Made by a program: the position numbers and the translations under genes
Shown: positions 1-8,469 of the stretch, one piece after another
Numbering within the stretch: the stretch's first letter is position 1
How the letters are laid out: every line of letters starts with the position of its first letter
Notes under the pieces: model-generated
Databases searched by the model: none
Told to the model about the DNA's origin: nothing
Seen by the model: the letters and a program-made list of their open reading frames with translations, nothing else
DNA from: Oscillospiraceae bacterium
GTDB lineage: Bacteria; Bacillota; Clostridia; Oscillospirales; Ruminococcaceae
DNA length: 64,000 nucleotides
Direction of reading: 5' to 3'
Assembly: GCA_018110985.1 (NCBI GenBank)
Contig: JAGAWT010000003.1
Span: 80,435-144,434, forward strand

Positions 1-1
1 C

Positions 2-919
2 CCCTCCGAAAAGAATTTCGAGATGGATCCCAAGTACACCCTTTTCCTGATGATGCTCCCTATCATCGCACTGGCATTCGTGTTCTCCTATCTGCCCCTT
101 TACGGCTGGCGCTATGCCTTCTTTGACTACAAGGCGGGCGAGACCCTTACGGCTGATAAATTCGTGGGTCTCAAGTATTTCCTGCAGCTTCTGCAGAACG
201 ATGCCACCAAAAAGGATATAGTGAGAGTTCTCAGAAACACCTTCGCCATGTCAGGGCTTGGCATCCTCACCAGCTGGGTGCCAATGGCATTCGCCATTTT
301 CCTGGCGGAGATCAAGAACGGTCCGTTCAGGCGCTTTGTACAGACCTTTACCACCATACCGAACTTTATTTCATGGGTACTGGTCTACGCCATTGCTATC
401 GCCATATTCAACACCGACGGTTTTGTGAATACCTTCCTCACCAATGTGACAGGTACGGTCCATTCCACCAACTACCTTATGAGCTCCTCCCACGCATGGC
501 TCAAGATGCTTGCATGGGGAATGTGGAAGGGCGTGGGCTGGAGCGCCATAATCTATGTGGCATCCATTTCCGGTATAGACCAGGGTCTCTATGAGGCTGC
601 CACCGTTGACGGTGCGGGACGCTTTGCCAAAATGTGGTACATTACAGTTCCCGAACTCATGCCCACCTTCTTCGTCCTGCTCCTTATGAGCGTTGCAAAC
701 ATCCTTTCCAACGGCATGGAGCAGTACCTGGTATTCTCAAACCCCATGAACAAGGACGCCATGCAGGTGCTCGACCTGTATGTATATAATCTGGGCATAG
801 GGTCGGGACTTATTCCTCTTTCCACCGTTATCGGAATGGTCAAGTCCTTTGTCAGCGTGGTACTGCTTTTCGGAGCAAATACCTTCTCTAAAGCCGTCCG
901 CGGCGAAAGCATCGTTTAA
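2..919 (+). CDS. Sugar ABC transporter permease, LplB-like (5' end outside window)
   Basis: Inner-membrane permease of a carbohydrate importer of the LplB/YtcP class, which pairs with the next gene to form the translocation channel. About six hydrophobic segments are visible. The MalF/LplB-type EAA loop that contacts the ATPase is present (EAATVDGAGRF near residue 195, counting from the first Met at 23). The reading frame stays open upstream of that Met to the window edge (residues PSEKNFE precede it), and family members usually carry a longer cytoplasmic N-terminus, so I treat the gene as 5'-truncated. It lies 12 bp upstream of the second permease. No ATPase gene is adjacent; such systems generally share one encoded elsewhere. 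The substrate cannot be read from the sequence. Confidence 0.93.
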   Translation, partial: PSEKNFEMDPKYTLFLMMLPIIALAFVFSYLPLYGWRYAFFDYKAGETLTADKFVGLKYFLQLLQNDATKKDIVRVLRNTFAMSGLGILTSWVPMAFAIFLAEIKNGPFRRFVQTFTTIPNFISWVLVYAIAIAIFNTDGFVNTFLTNVTGTVHSTNYLMSSSHAWLKMLAWGMWKGVGWSAIIYVASISGIDQGLYEAATVDGAGRFAKMWYITVPELMPTFFVLLLMSVANILSNGMEQYLVFSNPMNKDAMQVLDLYVYNLGIGSGLIPLSTVIGMVKSFVSVVLLFGANTFSKAVRGESIV

Positions 920-931
920 GGAGGGGATAAC

Positions 932-1858
932 ATGGCTAAGAACAAAGAATACAACGGCTCTTCGGGCATGGTGGAATCCCTTACTCCCGGCGATGTGGTG
1001 TTCAACATCATAAACTACCTTTTCTTTGGTGTGTTCACCATAAGCTGTATCTTCCCCTTCTACTACATCTTCATTAACACCATATCCGACCCCGGCTACG
1101 TTACCTCCGGTCAGATAACCCTGCTGCCGAGAGGGCTCACGGTGCAGAACTACATCTCCATGGGAAAGGTGAACGACCTGTGGAACTCCGTTTTGATAAC
1201 CGTGGCAAGAACTATCCTCGGCACCGCTCTTATGGTGGTGGTATCCTCGCTGGCGGGCTATCTTGTGACCAAGAAGGAAATGTGGCACAGGCAGCTGTGG
1301 TACAGGATGCTGGTCATTACCATGTACTTTAACGCAGGTCTTATACCCTGGTACCTGAATATGTCCATGCTGGGTCTTACGGATTCCTTTGCGGCATATA
1401 TCATCCCGGGTATAGTAGCCCCCTACAACATTATCCTTGTAAAGACCTATGTTGAATCCATCCCTGCGGAAATAGAAGAATCCGCCTTTATGGACGGTGC
1501 ATCCTACTTTACCATTTACCGGAAGATAATATGGCCGCTGTCAAAACCCATACTTGCGACTATCGCTATTTTCGGTGCGGTGGGGCAATGGAACTCCTTC
1601 CAGGATTCACTTATCCTCAATGCCAATTCTCCGGAGCTCTACACGCTCCAGCACAGGCTCTACATCTATCTGAACCAGTCCTCCAACATAGGGGCGATGG
1701 CGGCTTCGGGAGATGTGAGCGAGATCGCTTCTCAGCTCAACACAAAGATAATACAGTACACGATCTCCATGGTGACCATCATTCCCATACTCTGCGTATA
1801 TCCCTTCATGCAGCGTTACTTTGAAAAGGGACTTATGCTGGGTGCTGTCAAGGGATAA
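932..1858 (+). CDS. Sugar ABC transporter permease, YtcP/LplC-like
   Basis: Second permease of the importer, 308 residues, with about six membrane segments and the conserved EAA loop (EESAFMDGAS near residue 187). This is the MalG/LplC half that partners the LplB-like protein just upstream. The start at 932 follows a strong AAGGAGGGG-type ribosome-binding site. The C-terminus (QRYFEKGLMLGAVKG) is the characteristic ending of the YtcP/LplC family. It shares an operon with the upstream permease and with the solute-binding lipoprotein about 350 bp downstream. The gap between them contains a doubtful small ORF. Confidence 0.95.
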   Translation: MAKNKEYNGSSGMVESLTPGDVVFNIINYLFFGVFTISCIFPFYYIFINTISDPGYVTSGQITLLPRGLTVQNYISMGKVNDLWNSVLITVARTILGTALMVVVSSLAGYLVTKKEMWHRQLWYRMLVITMYFNAGLIPWYLNMSMLGLTDSFAAYIIPGIVAPYNIILVKTYVESIPAEIEESAFMDGASYFTIYRKIIWPLSKPILATIAIFGAVGQWNSFQDSLILNANSPELYTLQHRLYIYLNQSSNIGAMAASGDVSEIASQLNTKIIQYTISMVTIIPILCVYPFMQRYFEKGLMLGAVKG

Positions 1859-1903
1859 GGGACAAGAAACGGAGAATGATATGAGATAACAGAAGTAAAA
1901 CAT

Positions 1904-2125
1904 ATGAATGGCAGAAAAGCCCTGTTTATATGTATTCAGTATTTTGTGTTGTCTTCTGTTTCTGTTTTCCGGAAAACTGTCAGTGCCGAAGAGATCGATA
2001 ATGACCTAAGAAGGCAAATGACAGTCAGTGCTTCCGATTTTGTAAAAGATTATTACAGTGTTGGATTCAAGGGCAAAGAAGGTTCAGTGGATGAAATCGG
2101 TAAAAATTACATTATCTTATGTTGA
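1904..2125 (+). CDS. Doubtful small secreted-protein-like ORF, possibly a gene remnant
   Basis: A 73-codon ORF between the permeases and the binding protein. The N-terminus has a short hydrophobic stretch (ALFICIQYFVLSSVSVF) followed by VSAEE, resembling a signal peptide. The remainder is charged and ends abruptly. Codon use is more AT-rich than the flanking transporter genes, and there is no strong ribosome-binding site. One frame further on, sequence starting LSYVDPSYS looks more protein-like than chance, so this may be the decayed 5' end of a longer secreted protein. I recognise no family. It could equally be non-coding. Confidence 0.25.
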   Translation: MNGRKALFICIQYFVLSSVSVFRKTVSAEEIDNDLRRQMTVSASDFVKDYYSVGFKGKEGSVDEIGKNYIILC

Positions 2126-2207
2126 TCCGTCTTATTCACAAAGAGTTGCTCATCTTACATCATTATCATAAACGATTTAGTTATATTCTCTAAGGAGGAA
2201 AAGCCAA

Positions 2208-4085
2208 ATGAATTCTAAAAAAGCTCTTGCGGGTATGCTTGCCATATCCATGTGTGCCGCCCTGTTCGGCGGGTGCGGTGCGGAGACTCCCACCGATGCG
2301 CCTGCGGCTACTACCGCCGCCGCAGCAGGCGGTGAAGCGTCGGAGGAGACTACAGCTGCAACTACTGCTTCAACTGAGGGTCTTTCCATAGAGACCTCCG
2401 CTGTTGAGGCGGAGACAACTCCCGAGGATCTGACGGATGCCCAGTACTGGAAGGACTTCTACGGTACGGACAGCCTTATTCAGCTCACTGCATTTTCCGA
2501 GCTTGCAAACTACAACGGAAAGGCTACAGGCTGGTTCGCACAGATACTCAAGGACAAGTTCAACTGTGAGGTGACCATCGTTCCCGCCACCGACGGCGCA
2601 TTCGATACAAGAATGGAAGCCGGCAATCTTGGTGACCTGGTGGTATTCGGCTCCGACGGCGGCAACTATCAGCGTGCCGCAAAGGAAGGTATGCTCTTCG
2701 ACTGGGAGGAGGACGGACTTATAGACGAGTTCGGTGCCTACACCCGTGACAATATGCCCTATGCCCTCAACAAGAACCGCACCTTCAACGAATCCTTCGG
2801 CGCAGGCAGCAAGATATTCGGCTTCGGTCATAATGTGGCCACATCCCCGGAGGATCATGAAGCCTTCTTCTACACCATGGATATGCGCTGGGATCTGTAC
2901 AAGCAGCTCAATTATCCCAAGATGAGCACCCTTGACGACCTCTACGATGTTTTCGTGCAGATGAAGGAACTCCAGCCCACCGATGCAAACGGCAAGGAAT
3001 CCTACGCCATGTCTCTCTGGCCCGACTGGGACGGCAACATGGTCATGTATGTAAAGGCATTCGCTACCTGCTGGTACGGCATGGATGAAATGGGCTTCGG
3101 TCTTTACGACGTTGAGAACGGAGTTTACCACGATGCTACCGAGGAGGGCGGTCCTTACCTCACATCACTGAAATTCTTCAACAAGCTCTACCGTGCGGGA
3201 CTTATAGACCCCAACTCCATGACCCAGACCTACAACGAGATGTCCGAAAAGGTACAGGCGGGCGGCGTATTCTTCTCTATCTTTGACTACGCAGGCTCTG
3301 CACTCTACAACACCGAGGATCACCTCACTGAGGGCAAGGGGATGTACCCCGTAGTTCCCGATGAGGCAAGACCCCTCTGCTACGGCATGAACGTAATGGG
3401 CGGCAACCGTATCTGGACCATCGGTGCTTCCACCGAGTATCCCGAGCTGGTAATGGCCATAATCAACTACCTTGTAACTCCCGAGGGCTGCATGACTTCC
3501 TGGTACGGCCCCAAGGATCTTTGCTGGTACTATGACGAGGAGGGTCACACCTGCCTCACCGAATTCGGCGAGACCTGCCAGGCTGACAAGAAGAACACCA
3601 CCATGCCCGCAGAATGGGGCGGCGGTTCCTACAACGACGGTTCCTTCCAGGTAAACAACACCACATGGACAAGGGATGCCAAGAATCCTGATTCCAACGG
3701 TGAGACCTATAACCTTGAAAACTGGGTATCAAGGCGCCATGACACGGATTATGACATACTCTCTGACTGGAGAACATGGTCCGGCTTCTACAATTCTCAG
3801 GAATATATGGACAGTGTGCCCCATAAGACCTCTATCGCTACTGCATATTCCGAGACAGACCGCTCCGACGAGCTGAAGGTCATCTGGCAGCAGGTGGCAG
3901 ACTGCATCGTTACCGATTCCTGGAAGGCTGTTTATGCTGCTACGGATGAGGAATACGAGAGCTATGTGAACGACATGATCTCCAAGATCCACGAGTACGA
4001 TCCCAACGGCGAATGCCTTGCTTACTGCAATAACGAGGCTGCCAAGAGAGATGCACTTGAAGATGCCGTAAGAGCCGTAAAGTAA
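2208..4085 (+). CDS. Extracellular solute-binding lipoprotein of the sugar ABC importer
   Basis: A 625-residue family 1-type binding protein that would capture the transported sugar outside the membrane and deliver it to the two upstream permeases. A lipoprotein signal is visible: positive N-terminus, hydrophobic core and a Cys at about residue 22 in LFGGCG. A Thr/Ala/Glu-rich linker (about residues 25-75) tethers it to the membrane. The length suits the large LipO/YtcQ-like binding proteins that accompany LplB/LplC permeases. A perfect AAGGAGG site precedes the ATG. Transcription appears to run through repeat copy A and end at the hairpin at 4208. Substrate unknown; plant oligosaccharides are an inference from organism type only. 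Confidence 0.93.
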   Translation: MNSKKALAGMLAISMCAALFGGCGAETPTDAPAATTAAAAGGEASEETTAATTASTEGLSIETSAVEAETTPEDLTDAQYWKDFYGTDSLIQLTAFSELANYNGKATGWFAQILKDKFNCEVTIVPATDGAFDTRMEAGNLGDLVVFGSDGGNYQRAAKEGMLFDWEEDGLIDEFGAYTRDNMPYALNKNRTFNESFGAGSKIFGFGHNVATSPEDHEAFFYTMDMRWDLYKQLNYPKMSTLDDLYDVFVQMKELQPTDANGKESYAMSLWPDWDGNMVMYVKAFATCWYGMDEMGFGLYDVENGVYHDATEEGGPYLTSLKFFNKLYRAGLIDPNSMTQTYNEMSEKVQAGGVFFSIFDYAGSALYNTEDHLTEGKGMYPVVPDEARPLCYGMNVMGGNRIWTIGASTEYPELVMAIINYLVTPEGCMTSWYGPKDLCWYYDEEGHTCLTEFGETCQADKKNTTMPAEWGGGSYNDGSFQVNNTTWTRDAKNPDSNGETYNLENWVSRRHDTDYDILSDWRTWSGFYNSQEYMDSVPHKTSIATAYSETDRSDELKVIWQQVADCIVTDSWKAVYAATDEEYESYVNDMISKIHEYDPNGECLAYCNNEAAKRDALEDAVRAVK

Positions 4086-4099
4086 AAAGAACAATGATA

Positions 4100-4204
4100 A
4101 TACTGATCTCTGACCGATGTATAGACAAGAAACAAGCCGCAAATGCTTGAATATAAGGAATTTGAGGCTTGGAGATCGTCTATACATCGAGGAAGAATCA
4201 GTAT
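4100..4204 (+). repeat. Interspersed palindromic repeat, copy A (105 bp)
   Basis: Full copy of the window's repeat family. The ends are ATACTGAT and ATCAGTAT. Inner arms GATGTATAGAC / GTCTATACATC and CAAGCCGCAAAT / ATTTGAGGCTTG pair across a short AT-rich centre, with symmetric unpaired stretches of 8 and 6 bases between the three stems. It starts 14 bp after the binding-protein stop codon and ends 3 bp before a GC-rich hairpin, so it would lie in the 3' UTR of that mRNA. Near-identical copies are at 26884, 43768, 47126 and, inverted, 48140. Confidence 0.93.
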
Positions 4205-4207
4205 AAT

Positions 4208-4234
4208 GCCCCCGCCGGAACATCCGGCGGGGGC
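4208..4234 (+). terminator. Hairpin terminator after the sugar ABC operon
   Basis: An 11-bp GC-rich stem (GCCCCCGCCGG / CCGGCGGGGGC) with an AACAT loop. Only a weak T-rich tail follows (TCGCTGTATTT). It lies just beyond repeat copy A and is the first plausible end of the importer transcript. Confidence 0.65.
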
Positions 4235-4337
4235 TCGCTGTATTTACGGTCAGTGTACAATGCGTTGTCATTTCCGACAAAATACTACACTATGATTTGT
4301 GCGTTTGTACAAAGTTTTGTAAATAGAAAAATAATGC

Positions 4338-4366
4338 TTGAAAAAATGTTAAAGCGGGTGTATAAT
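4338..4366 (+). promoter_or_regulatory. Promoter for the Rrf2-cysK unit
   Basis: TTGAAA at 4338 and TATAAT at 4361, separated by exactly 17 bp: a near-consensus housekeeping promoter. An AT-rich partial dyad (ATAG, nine bases, CTAT, at 4374-4390) follows between the likely start site and the gene. That is a plausible autoregulatory operator for the Rrf2 protein, but this is inference. Confidence 0.8.
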
Positions 4367-4410
4367 AAAATCAATAGATATATAACCTATATGTTTAGTA
4401 GGTGATTGGC

Positions 4411-4806
4411 TTGAAAATATCCACAAAGGGGCGTTATGCTCTCAGGATGATGATAGATCTCTGTATGCACTGTCCCGGCGGTTTTGCTCCTCTCAAGGAG
4501 ATATCCTCAAGGCAGGCTGTCTCAAAGAAGTATCTGGAGCAGATAGTGCCTTCGCTTGTAAGAGCAGGTCTTTTGAAGACCGTAAGAGGCAATCAGGGAG
4601 GCTATTCTCTCTCAAGGGATCCGGGACTTATCACTGTTCTCGATGTTCTGTCTGCGGCTGAAGGAGTTGCGGAGCCGAACACCGAAGAAGAGTTCACGGG
4701 ATTTATCTGGGAAGAGCTGGACAGGCTGGAAAGGGAGTACCTTTCGTCCATCACCGTGGAGGACATAGTCAGCAGGAACGGCATCCTTCCGGAATATTCC
4801 ATATAA
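4411..4806 (+). CDS. Rrf2-family transcriptional regulator (CymR-like)
   Basis: A small DNA-binding regulator of about 131 residues with an N-terminal winged helix (KISTKGRYALRMMIDL, then SKKYLEQIVPSLVRAGLL and the wing GNQGGYSL). It lacks the three clustered cysteines that hold the Fe-S cluster in IscR, so it resembles the cysteine-metabolism regulator CymR more than IscR. I chose the TTG at 4411 because TAGGTGAT is correctly spaced before it and Rrf2 proteins normally begin MKIST; a GTG at 4402 is the alternative. It sits directly upstream of cysK. In Bacillus and Staphylococcus, CymR works in complex with CysK, so the pairing suggests a cysteine-availability sensor. Confidence 0.9.
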   Translation: MKISTKGRYALRMMIDLCMHCPGGFAPLKEISSRQAVSKKYLEQIVPSLVRAGLLKTVRGNQGGYSLSRDPGLITVLDVLSAAEGVAEPNTEEEFTGFIWEELDRLEREYLSSITVEDIVSRNGILPEYSI

Positions 4807-4851
4807 AGCGGAACAGACATTATATTATTGTACTTCAAGGAGGCAAACACT

Positions 4852-5778
4852 ATGAAGATCGCAAAAACAGTTTCGGAATTAGTAGGAGGCACCCCCCTCG
4901 TTGAACTGACAGGCATCGAGAAGGAGTTTGGTCTGGAGGCAAAGGTGGTAGGAAAGTTGGAGCTTTTCAACCCCGCAGGCAGCGTAAAGGACAGGATAGC
5001 AAAGGCTATGATAGATGATGCGGAGGAAAAGGGCTTTTTAAAGCCGGGCAGCACCATCATTGAGCCTACCAGCGGCAATACGGGCATAGGTCTCGCATCC
5101 ATCGCAGCCGCCAAGGGCTACCGTATAATCATCACCATGCCCGAGACCATGAGTATAGAGCGCAGGAACCTTATGAAGGCATACGGTGCGGAGCTTGTCC
5201 TCACCGAGGGCGCTAAGGGCATGAAGGGTGCCATTGAAAAGGCAAACGAGCTTTCCCATGAGATACCCGACAGCTTCATCCCCTCACAGTTCACAAACCC
5301 CGCAAACCCTGCGATACATGAGAAGACAACAGGTGTTGAGATCTGGGACGATACCGACGGCAAGGTGGATATATTCGTTGCAGGTGTAGGCACAGGCGGA
5401 ACTCTCACAGGTGTGGGCAAGTACTTAAAGTCCAAGAATGCGGATGTCAGGGTGGTTGCGGTAGAGCCTGCGAGCTCTCCCGTCCTCTCCGAGGGTAAGG
5501 CAGGCCCCCACAAGATACAGGGCATAGGTGCAGGCTTTGTGCCCGATACCCTTGATGTGTCCGTTTTTGATGAGGTGATCCCTGTTGAAAACAACGATGC
5601 CTTCGATACCGGCAGGCTCATAGCAAGGAAGGAAGGCGTGCTTGTAGGCATTTCCTCCGGTGCTGCGGTATGGGCAGCCGTACAGCTTGCAAAGCGCCCC
5701 GAAAACAAGGGCAAGGTGATCGTGGCTCTCCTCCCCGACACAGGCGAGCGCTACCTCTCCACTCCCATGTTCTCATAA
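4852..5778 (+). CDS. cysK: Cysteine synthase (O-acetylserine sulfhydrylase)
   Basis: PLP enzyme that makes L-cysteine from O-acetylserine and sulfide. At 308 residues it is full length for CysK. Visible hallmarks are the PLP lysine in NPAGSVKDR, the substrate loop [11 protein letters not shown], the phosphate-binding [10 protein letters not shown], the late GISSGAA motif and the terminal RYLSTPMF. The start at 4852 follows CAAGGAGG; the frame is open upstream but without a ribosome-binding site. It is probably co-transcribed with the Rrf2 regulator 45 bp upstream and ends at a strong terminator at 5821. CysK may also modulate that regulator, as known for CymR systems. Confidence 0.97.
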   Translation: MKIAKTVSELVGGTPLVELTGIEKEFGLEAKVVGKLELFNPAGSVKDRIAKAMIDDAEEKGFLKPGSTIIEPTSGNTGIGLASIAAAKGYRIIITMPETMSIERRNLMKAYGAELVLTEGAKGMKGAIEKANELSHEIPDSFIPSQFTNPANPAIHEKTTGVEIWDDTDGKVDIFVAGVGTGGTLTGVGKYLKSKNADVRVVAVEPASSPVLSEGKAGPHKIQGIGAGFVPDTLDVSVFDEVIPVENNDAFDTGRLIARKEGVLVGISSGAAVWAAVQLAKRPENKGKVIVALLPDTGERYLSTPMFS

Positions 5779-5820
5779 GAAGCAGGCTCACGGTCAACCG
5801 ACCTTCGGTAAGTATGCTCT

Positions 5821-5850
5821 TTCCCCCGACCCTGTCGGGGGAATTTTTAT
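5821..5850 (+). terminator. Rho-independent terminator after cysK
   Basis: A 10-bp stem TTCCCCCGAC / GTCGGGGGAA with a 3-base loop, followed by TTTTTAT. It is strong and well placed, 42 bp after the cysK stop. Confidence 0.9.
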
Positions 5851-5918
5851 AATCAGGCGAAAATGCCTTTACACCCGCACATTTTTTCACAGCCACTGCT
5901 TAGCAGGGTTTAACTCTC

Positions 5919-5947
5919 TTGACAATCACCTTCGGATATGTTAAAAT
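5919..5947 (+). promoter_or_regulatory. Promoter of the zinc-ribbon membrane protein gene
   Basis: TTGACA at 5919 and TAAAAT at 5942 with a 17-bp spacer. This places the upstream part of the open frame (from 5919) outside the gene and supports translation beginning at 5994 or 5997. Confidence 0.8.
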
Positions 5948-5993
5948 GATTCTTGATATGGCTGCGAAAACCCAAGTATATGCACAAGGTGAT

Positions 5994-6974
5994 ATGATGA
6001 TTATTTGCAAAAAGTGCGGGGCGGAATGTCCCGATGGAAATATATTCTGTGAAAAATGCGGCAAGGAGCTTGAAGTGAACATCCTGCCGGATAATATAGA
6101 CCCTCAGGGAAATGTGATAAATCGTGAGGAGACCAAGGAGACGCCGCGGGGACGAAAGACCCCCAAGGTGCCCGTGAAGATGACAGAGGCTCAGAAGGCT
6201 GCAAGGCGCAGGACACTGAGGATACTGGGCATCATCCTTGCGGTCATAGCGGTCTGCATACTGGCAGTGACGGTCTACAATACCACAGGCTCTCAGAAGG
6301 GCTTCAACGCTTCCCAGAAGGTCCCGCTGGGCAGGAACGTGGAGTATGCGGAGTCCGAAACAGGGCTCAAATTCACGGAAAAGTCCGCAAACGGCATGAT
6401 AAACACCATGACGGACTTTGACTATATCTGCGTTTCCGAAAAGACGGTAAAGGTCAGCGGCTCCGAGCAGCCTCAGTGGGCTATAATGCTGTCGGTGGAC
6501 AGTGACGGCATGATAAACGAAGTGGAGTATTACGACTTCTCCCAGCTCAGGGTAAACTGGCAGGGACGCAAGATGGCTGAGATGCTGGATGAGAACTACC
6601 TTACCTACGGTATGTCCATAAAGAATGTGAACAAGTCTCTCGGCATGAAGCCCTATTATGTGAAGAGAAACGTGTCAAACGATTCCCTGTACTGCTACAG
6701 GTACTATTTCACCGATGAAAAGGCGGGCTACGACCGTGCCTTCAACTTCTATGTGGGCTTTTCGGATACGGATCTTTCCGTGCGCTCCGTGGAGTACAGC
6801 GAGATAGAGTATGCAAAGGTCATACTCAATGCGGACAACGACATCCAGAGACCTGTGGCAGGGGTTTTTGCCCTCCCCGCCGCAGATGAAGCGGACAGTG
6901 CAGCGGAGAATGTGACAGAAGAAGTCTCCGATGAAGAAACTGAGGAAAGCTCCGAAGAGGAGACCGCCGAATAA
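5994..6974 (+). CDS. Zinc-ribbon membrane protein, function unknown
   Basis: About 326 residues. The N-terminus is a four-cysteine zinc ribbon (CKKCGAECPDG...CEKCGKE, residues 5-23). A charged linker follows, then one transmembrane helix (LGIILAVIAVCILAVTVYNT, about residues 80-100). The extracellular part of about 200 residues has no family I recognise and ends in an acidic Glu/Ser-rich tail. The start was chosen from the AAGGTGAT site before tandem ATGs at 5994/5997. The ribbon-plus-single-TM layout is common in Clostridia proteins of unknown function. The next gene, a polysaccharide flippase, begins 32 bp after its stop. Confidence 0.75.
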   Translation: MMIICKKCGAECPDGNIFCEKCGKELEVNILPDNIDPQGNVINREETKETPRGRKTPKVPVKMTEAQKAARRRTLRILGIILAVIAVCILAVTVYNTTGSQKGFNASQKVPLGRNVEYAESETGLKFTEKSANGMINTMTDFDYICVSEKTVKVSGSEQPQWAIMLSVDSDGMINEVEYYDFSQLRVNWQGRKMAEMLDENYLTYGMSIKNVNKSLGMKPYYVKRNVSNDSLYCYRYYFTDEKAGYDRAFNFYVGFSDTDLSVRSVEYSEIEYAKVILNADNDIQRPVAGVFALPAADEADSAAENVTEEVSDEETEESSEEETAE

Positions 6975-7006
6975 CAGTATTTTGATCTTGCAGAAAGAAT
7001 CACAGT

Positions 7007-8419
7007 ATGAACAAATATAAAAAGCTTCTCGGAAATACTCTTGTCTTTGGCGTGGGACAGGTGCTCTCAAAGCTGATAGGATTTTTCCTTGTGGCTCTGT
7101 ATACCCATTTCATGACTGAAACGGAGTATTCGAGAAGCGATGTTATATACCAGTCGATAAATGTGCTACTGCCCCTTGTCACCTTCCAGATGTCCGATGC
7201 GGTGATCCGTTTCGGCATGGACAAGGAATATGACCCCCGAAAGGTCTTTACCTGCGCAAATGCGGCGCTCCTTCTCGGCATGACCCTGTTCATGCTCTTT
7301 ACGCCTCTGGTGGCATCCACAAAGGCTCTGGGCGAATACACATTCCTGCTGTTTGTGGCGTGCTACTTCTCCTGCTTCAGGCAGATCACCTCCCAGTTCG
7401 TAAGGGCAAGGGGCTATGTGAAGCTGTTTATGGCAGACGGCGTGGTAGCAGTCGTGAACCAGCTCATATTCAACCTTATATTCATTGCAGCCCTTAGAAT
7501 GGGCGTTACGGGCTATGTGCTCAGCATTATCCTCTCCGATGCCATTTCCATGGTGTGGCTCTACATTCTGGCAGGACTTGGCAGGTTCAGTGACACCCGC
7601 TTTTTCAGCTTTTCCCTTTTAAAGGAGATGCTGAGATTTTCCGCCCCTCTTATACCCACATATATCCTGTGGTGGATAACCTCCGCCTCCGACAGGTTCT
7701 TTGTCATAGAAATGGTGGGGGATACGGAAAACGGTATCTACTCAGTAGCCTACAAGCTGCCCACTCTGCTCATGCTGGTGACCACCATGTTCTATCAGGC
7801 GTGGCAGATGTCCTCCATAGAGGAGAGAAACAGCAGGGGGATAGGTAAATTCTACGAAACGGTGTTCGGGGCTTATTCCTCCCTCATATTCATGGCGGCA
7901 GCCGGGATAATCCTGCTCGTAAAGCCTCTTACCGCCGTCATAACCCCTCAGGACGACCCCTCGAAGCATTTTGACCTTGCATATCTGTACACCCCCATAC
8001 TCGTGGTCTCCATGGTGTTCCAGTGCTTCTGCCAGTTTTTGTCCTCTGTGTACACCACAAAGAAAAAGTCCCTCAATTCACTGTACACAGCCATTGTGGC
8101 AGCCGCCGCAAATATCATCCTGAATTTTGCGCTCATCCCCCGCATAGAGGTCTACGGTGCAGCCATAGCAACGGCATTTTCCTACTTTGCCTGCTTCGGC
8201 GTGCGTGTATTCGATGTGAGGAAGCTCATCTATTTCAAGGTGAATTTCCTTCGCCTTATCGTAAATACGGTGCTTATTACAGCCATGTGCGTGATCGCCG
8301 TAAAGGAGCCGCCCCACTGCATAGTGACCCAGGTGCTGCTCTTTGTGTTCTCCCTTGCCTTTAACTTCGGCGCCATAATAAAGACGGTGAAGAGACTTCT
8401 GTCAAGGAGAAGTGCATAG
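7007..8419 (+). CDS. Polysaccharide flippase (Wzx/MATE-like), first of two
   Basis: A 470-residue polytopic membrane protein with 12-14 hydrophobic segments, typical in length for the polysaccharide-biosynthesis flippases of the MOP superfamily that move lipid-linked oligosaccharides across the membrane. The N-terminus (KLLGNTLVFGVGQVLSKLIG) is the classic opening of this family, and an APLIPTYILWWITSASDRFF-like central motif is present. It opens a surface-polysaccharide cluster that continues to about 23.6 kb and ends with a second, unrelated-looking flippase. Base composition is like the chromosome average, unlike that second copy. Confidence 0.9.
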   Translation: MNKYKKLLGNTLVFGVGQVLSKLIGFFLVALYTHFMTETEYSRSDVIYQSINVLLPLVTFQMSDAVIRFGMDKEYDPRKVFTCANAALLLGMTLFMLFTPLVASTKALGEYTFLLFVACYFSCFRQITSQFVRARGYVKLFMADGVVAVVNQLIFNLIFIAALRMGVTGYVLSIILSDAISMVWLYILAGLGRFSDTRFFSFSLLKEMLRFSAPLIPTYILWWITSASDRFFVIEMVGDTENGIYSVAYKLPTLLMLVTTMFYQAWQMSSIEERNSRGIGKFYETVFGAYSSLIFMAAAGIILLVKPLTAVITPQDDPSKHFDLAYLYTPILVVSMVFQCFCQFLSSVYTTKKKSLNSLYTAIVAAAANIILNFALIPRIEVYGAAIATAFSYFACFGVRVFDVRKLIYFKVNFLRLIVNTVLITAMCVIAVKEPPHCIVTQVLLFVFSLAFNFGAIIKTVKRLLSRRSA

Positions 8420-8469
8420 CGCAAAGGAACTCTTATGTCAAAAGAAATACGGGCGGTCGGTAAAAAGAT

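Noticed and set aside
2370..3131. 253-codon minus-strand open frame
   Set aside because: Antisense to the solute-binding lipoprotein; no start signal or family.
4100..4204. CRISPR repeat interpretation of the 105-bp family
   Set aside because: Copies are tens of kilobases apart, not regularly spaced, and no cas genes are present.
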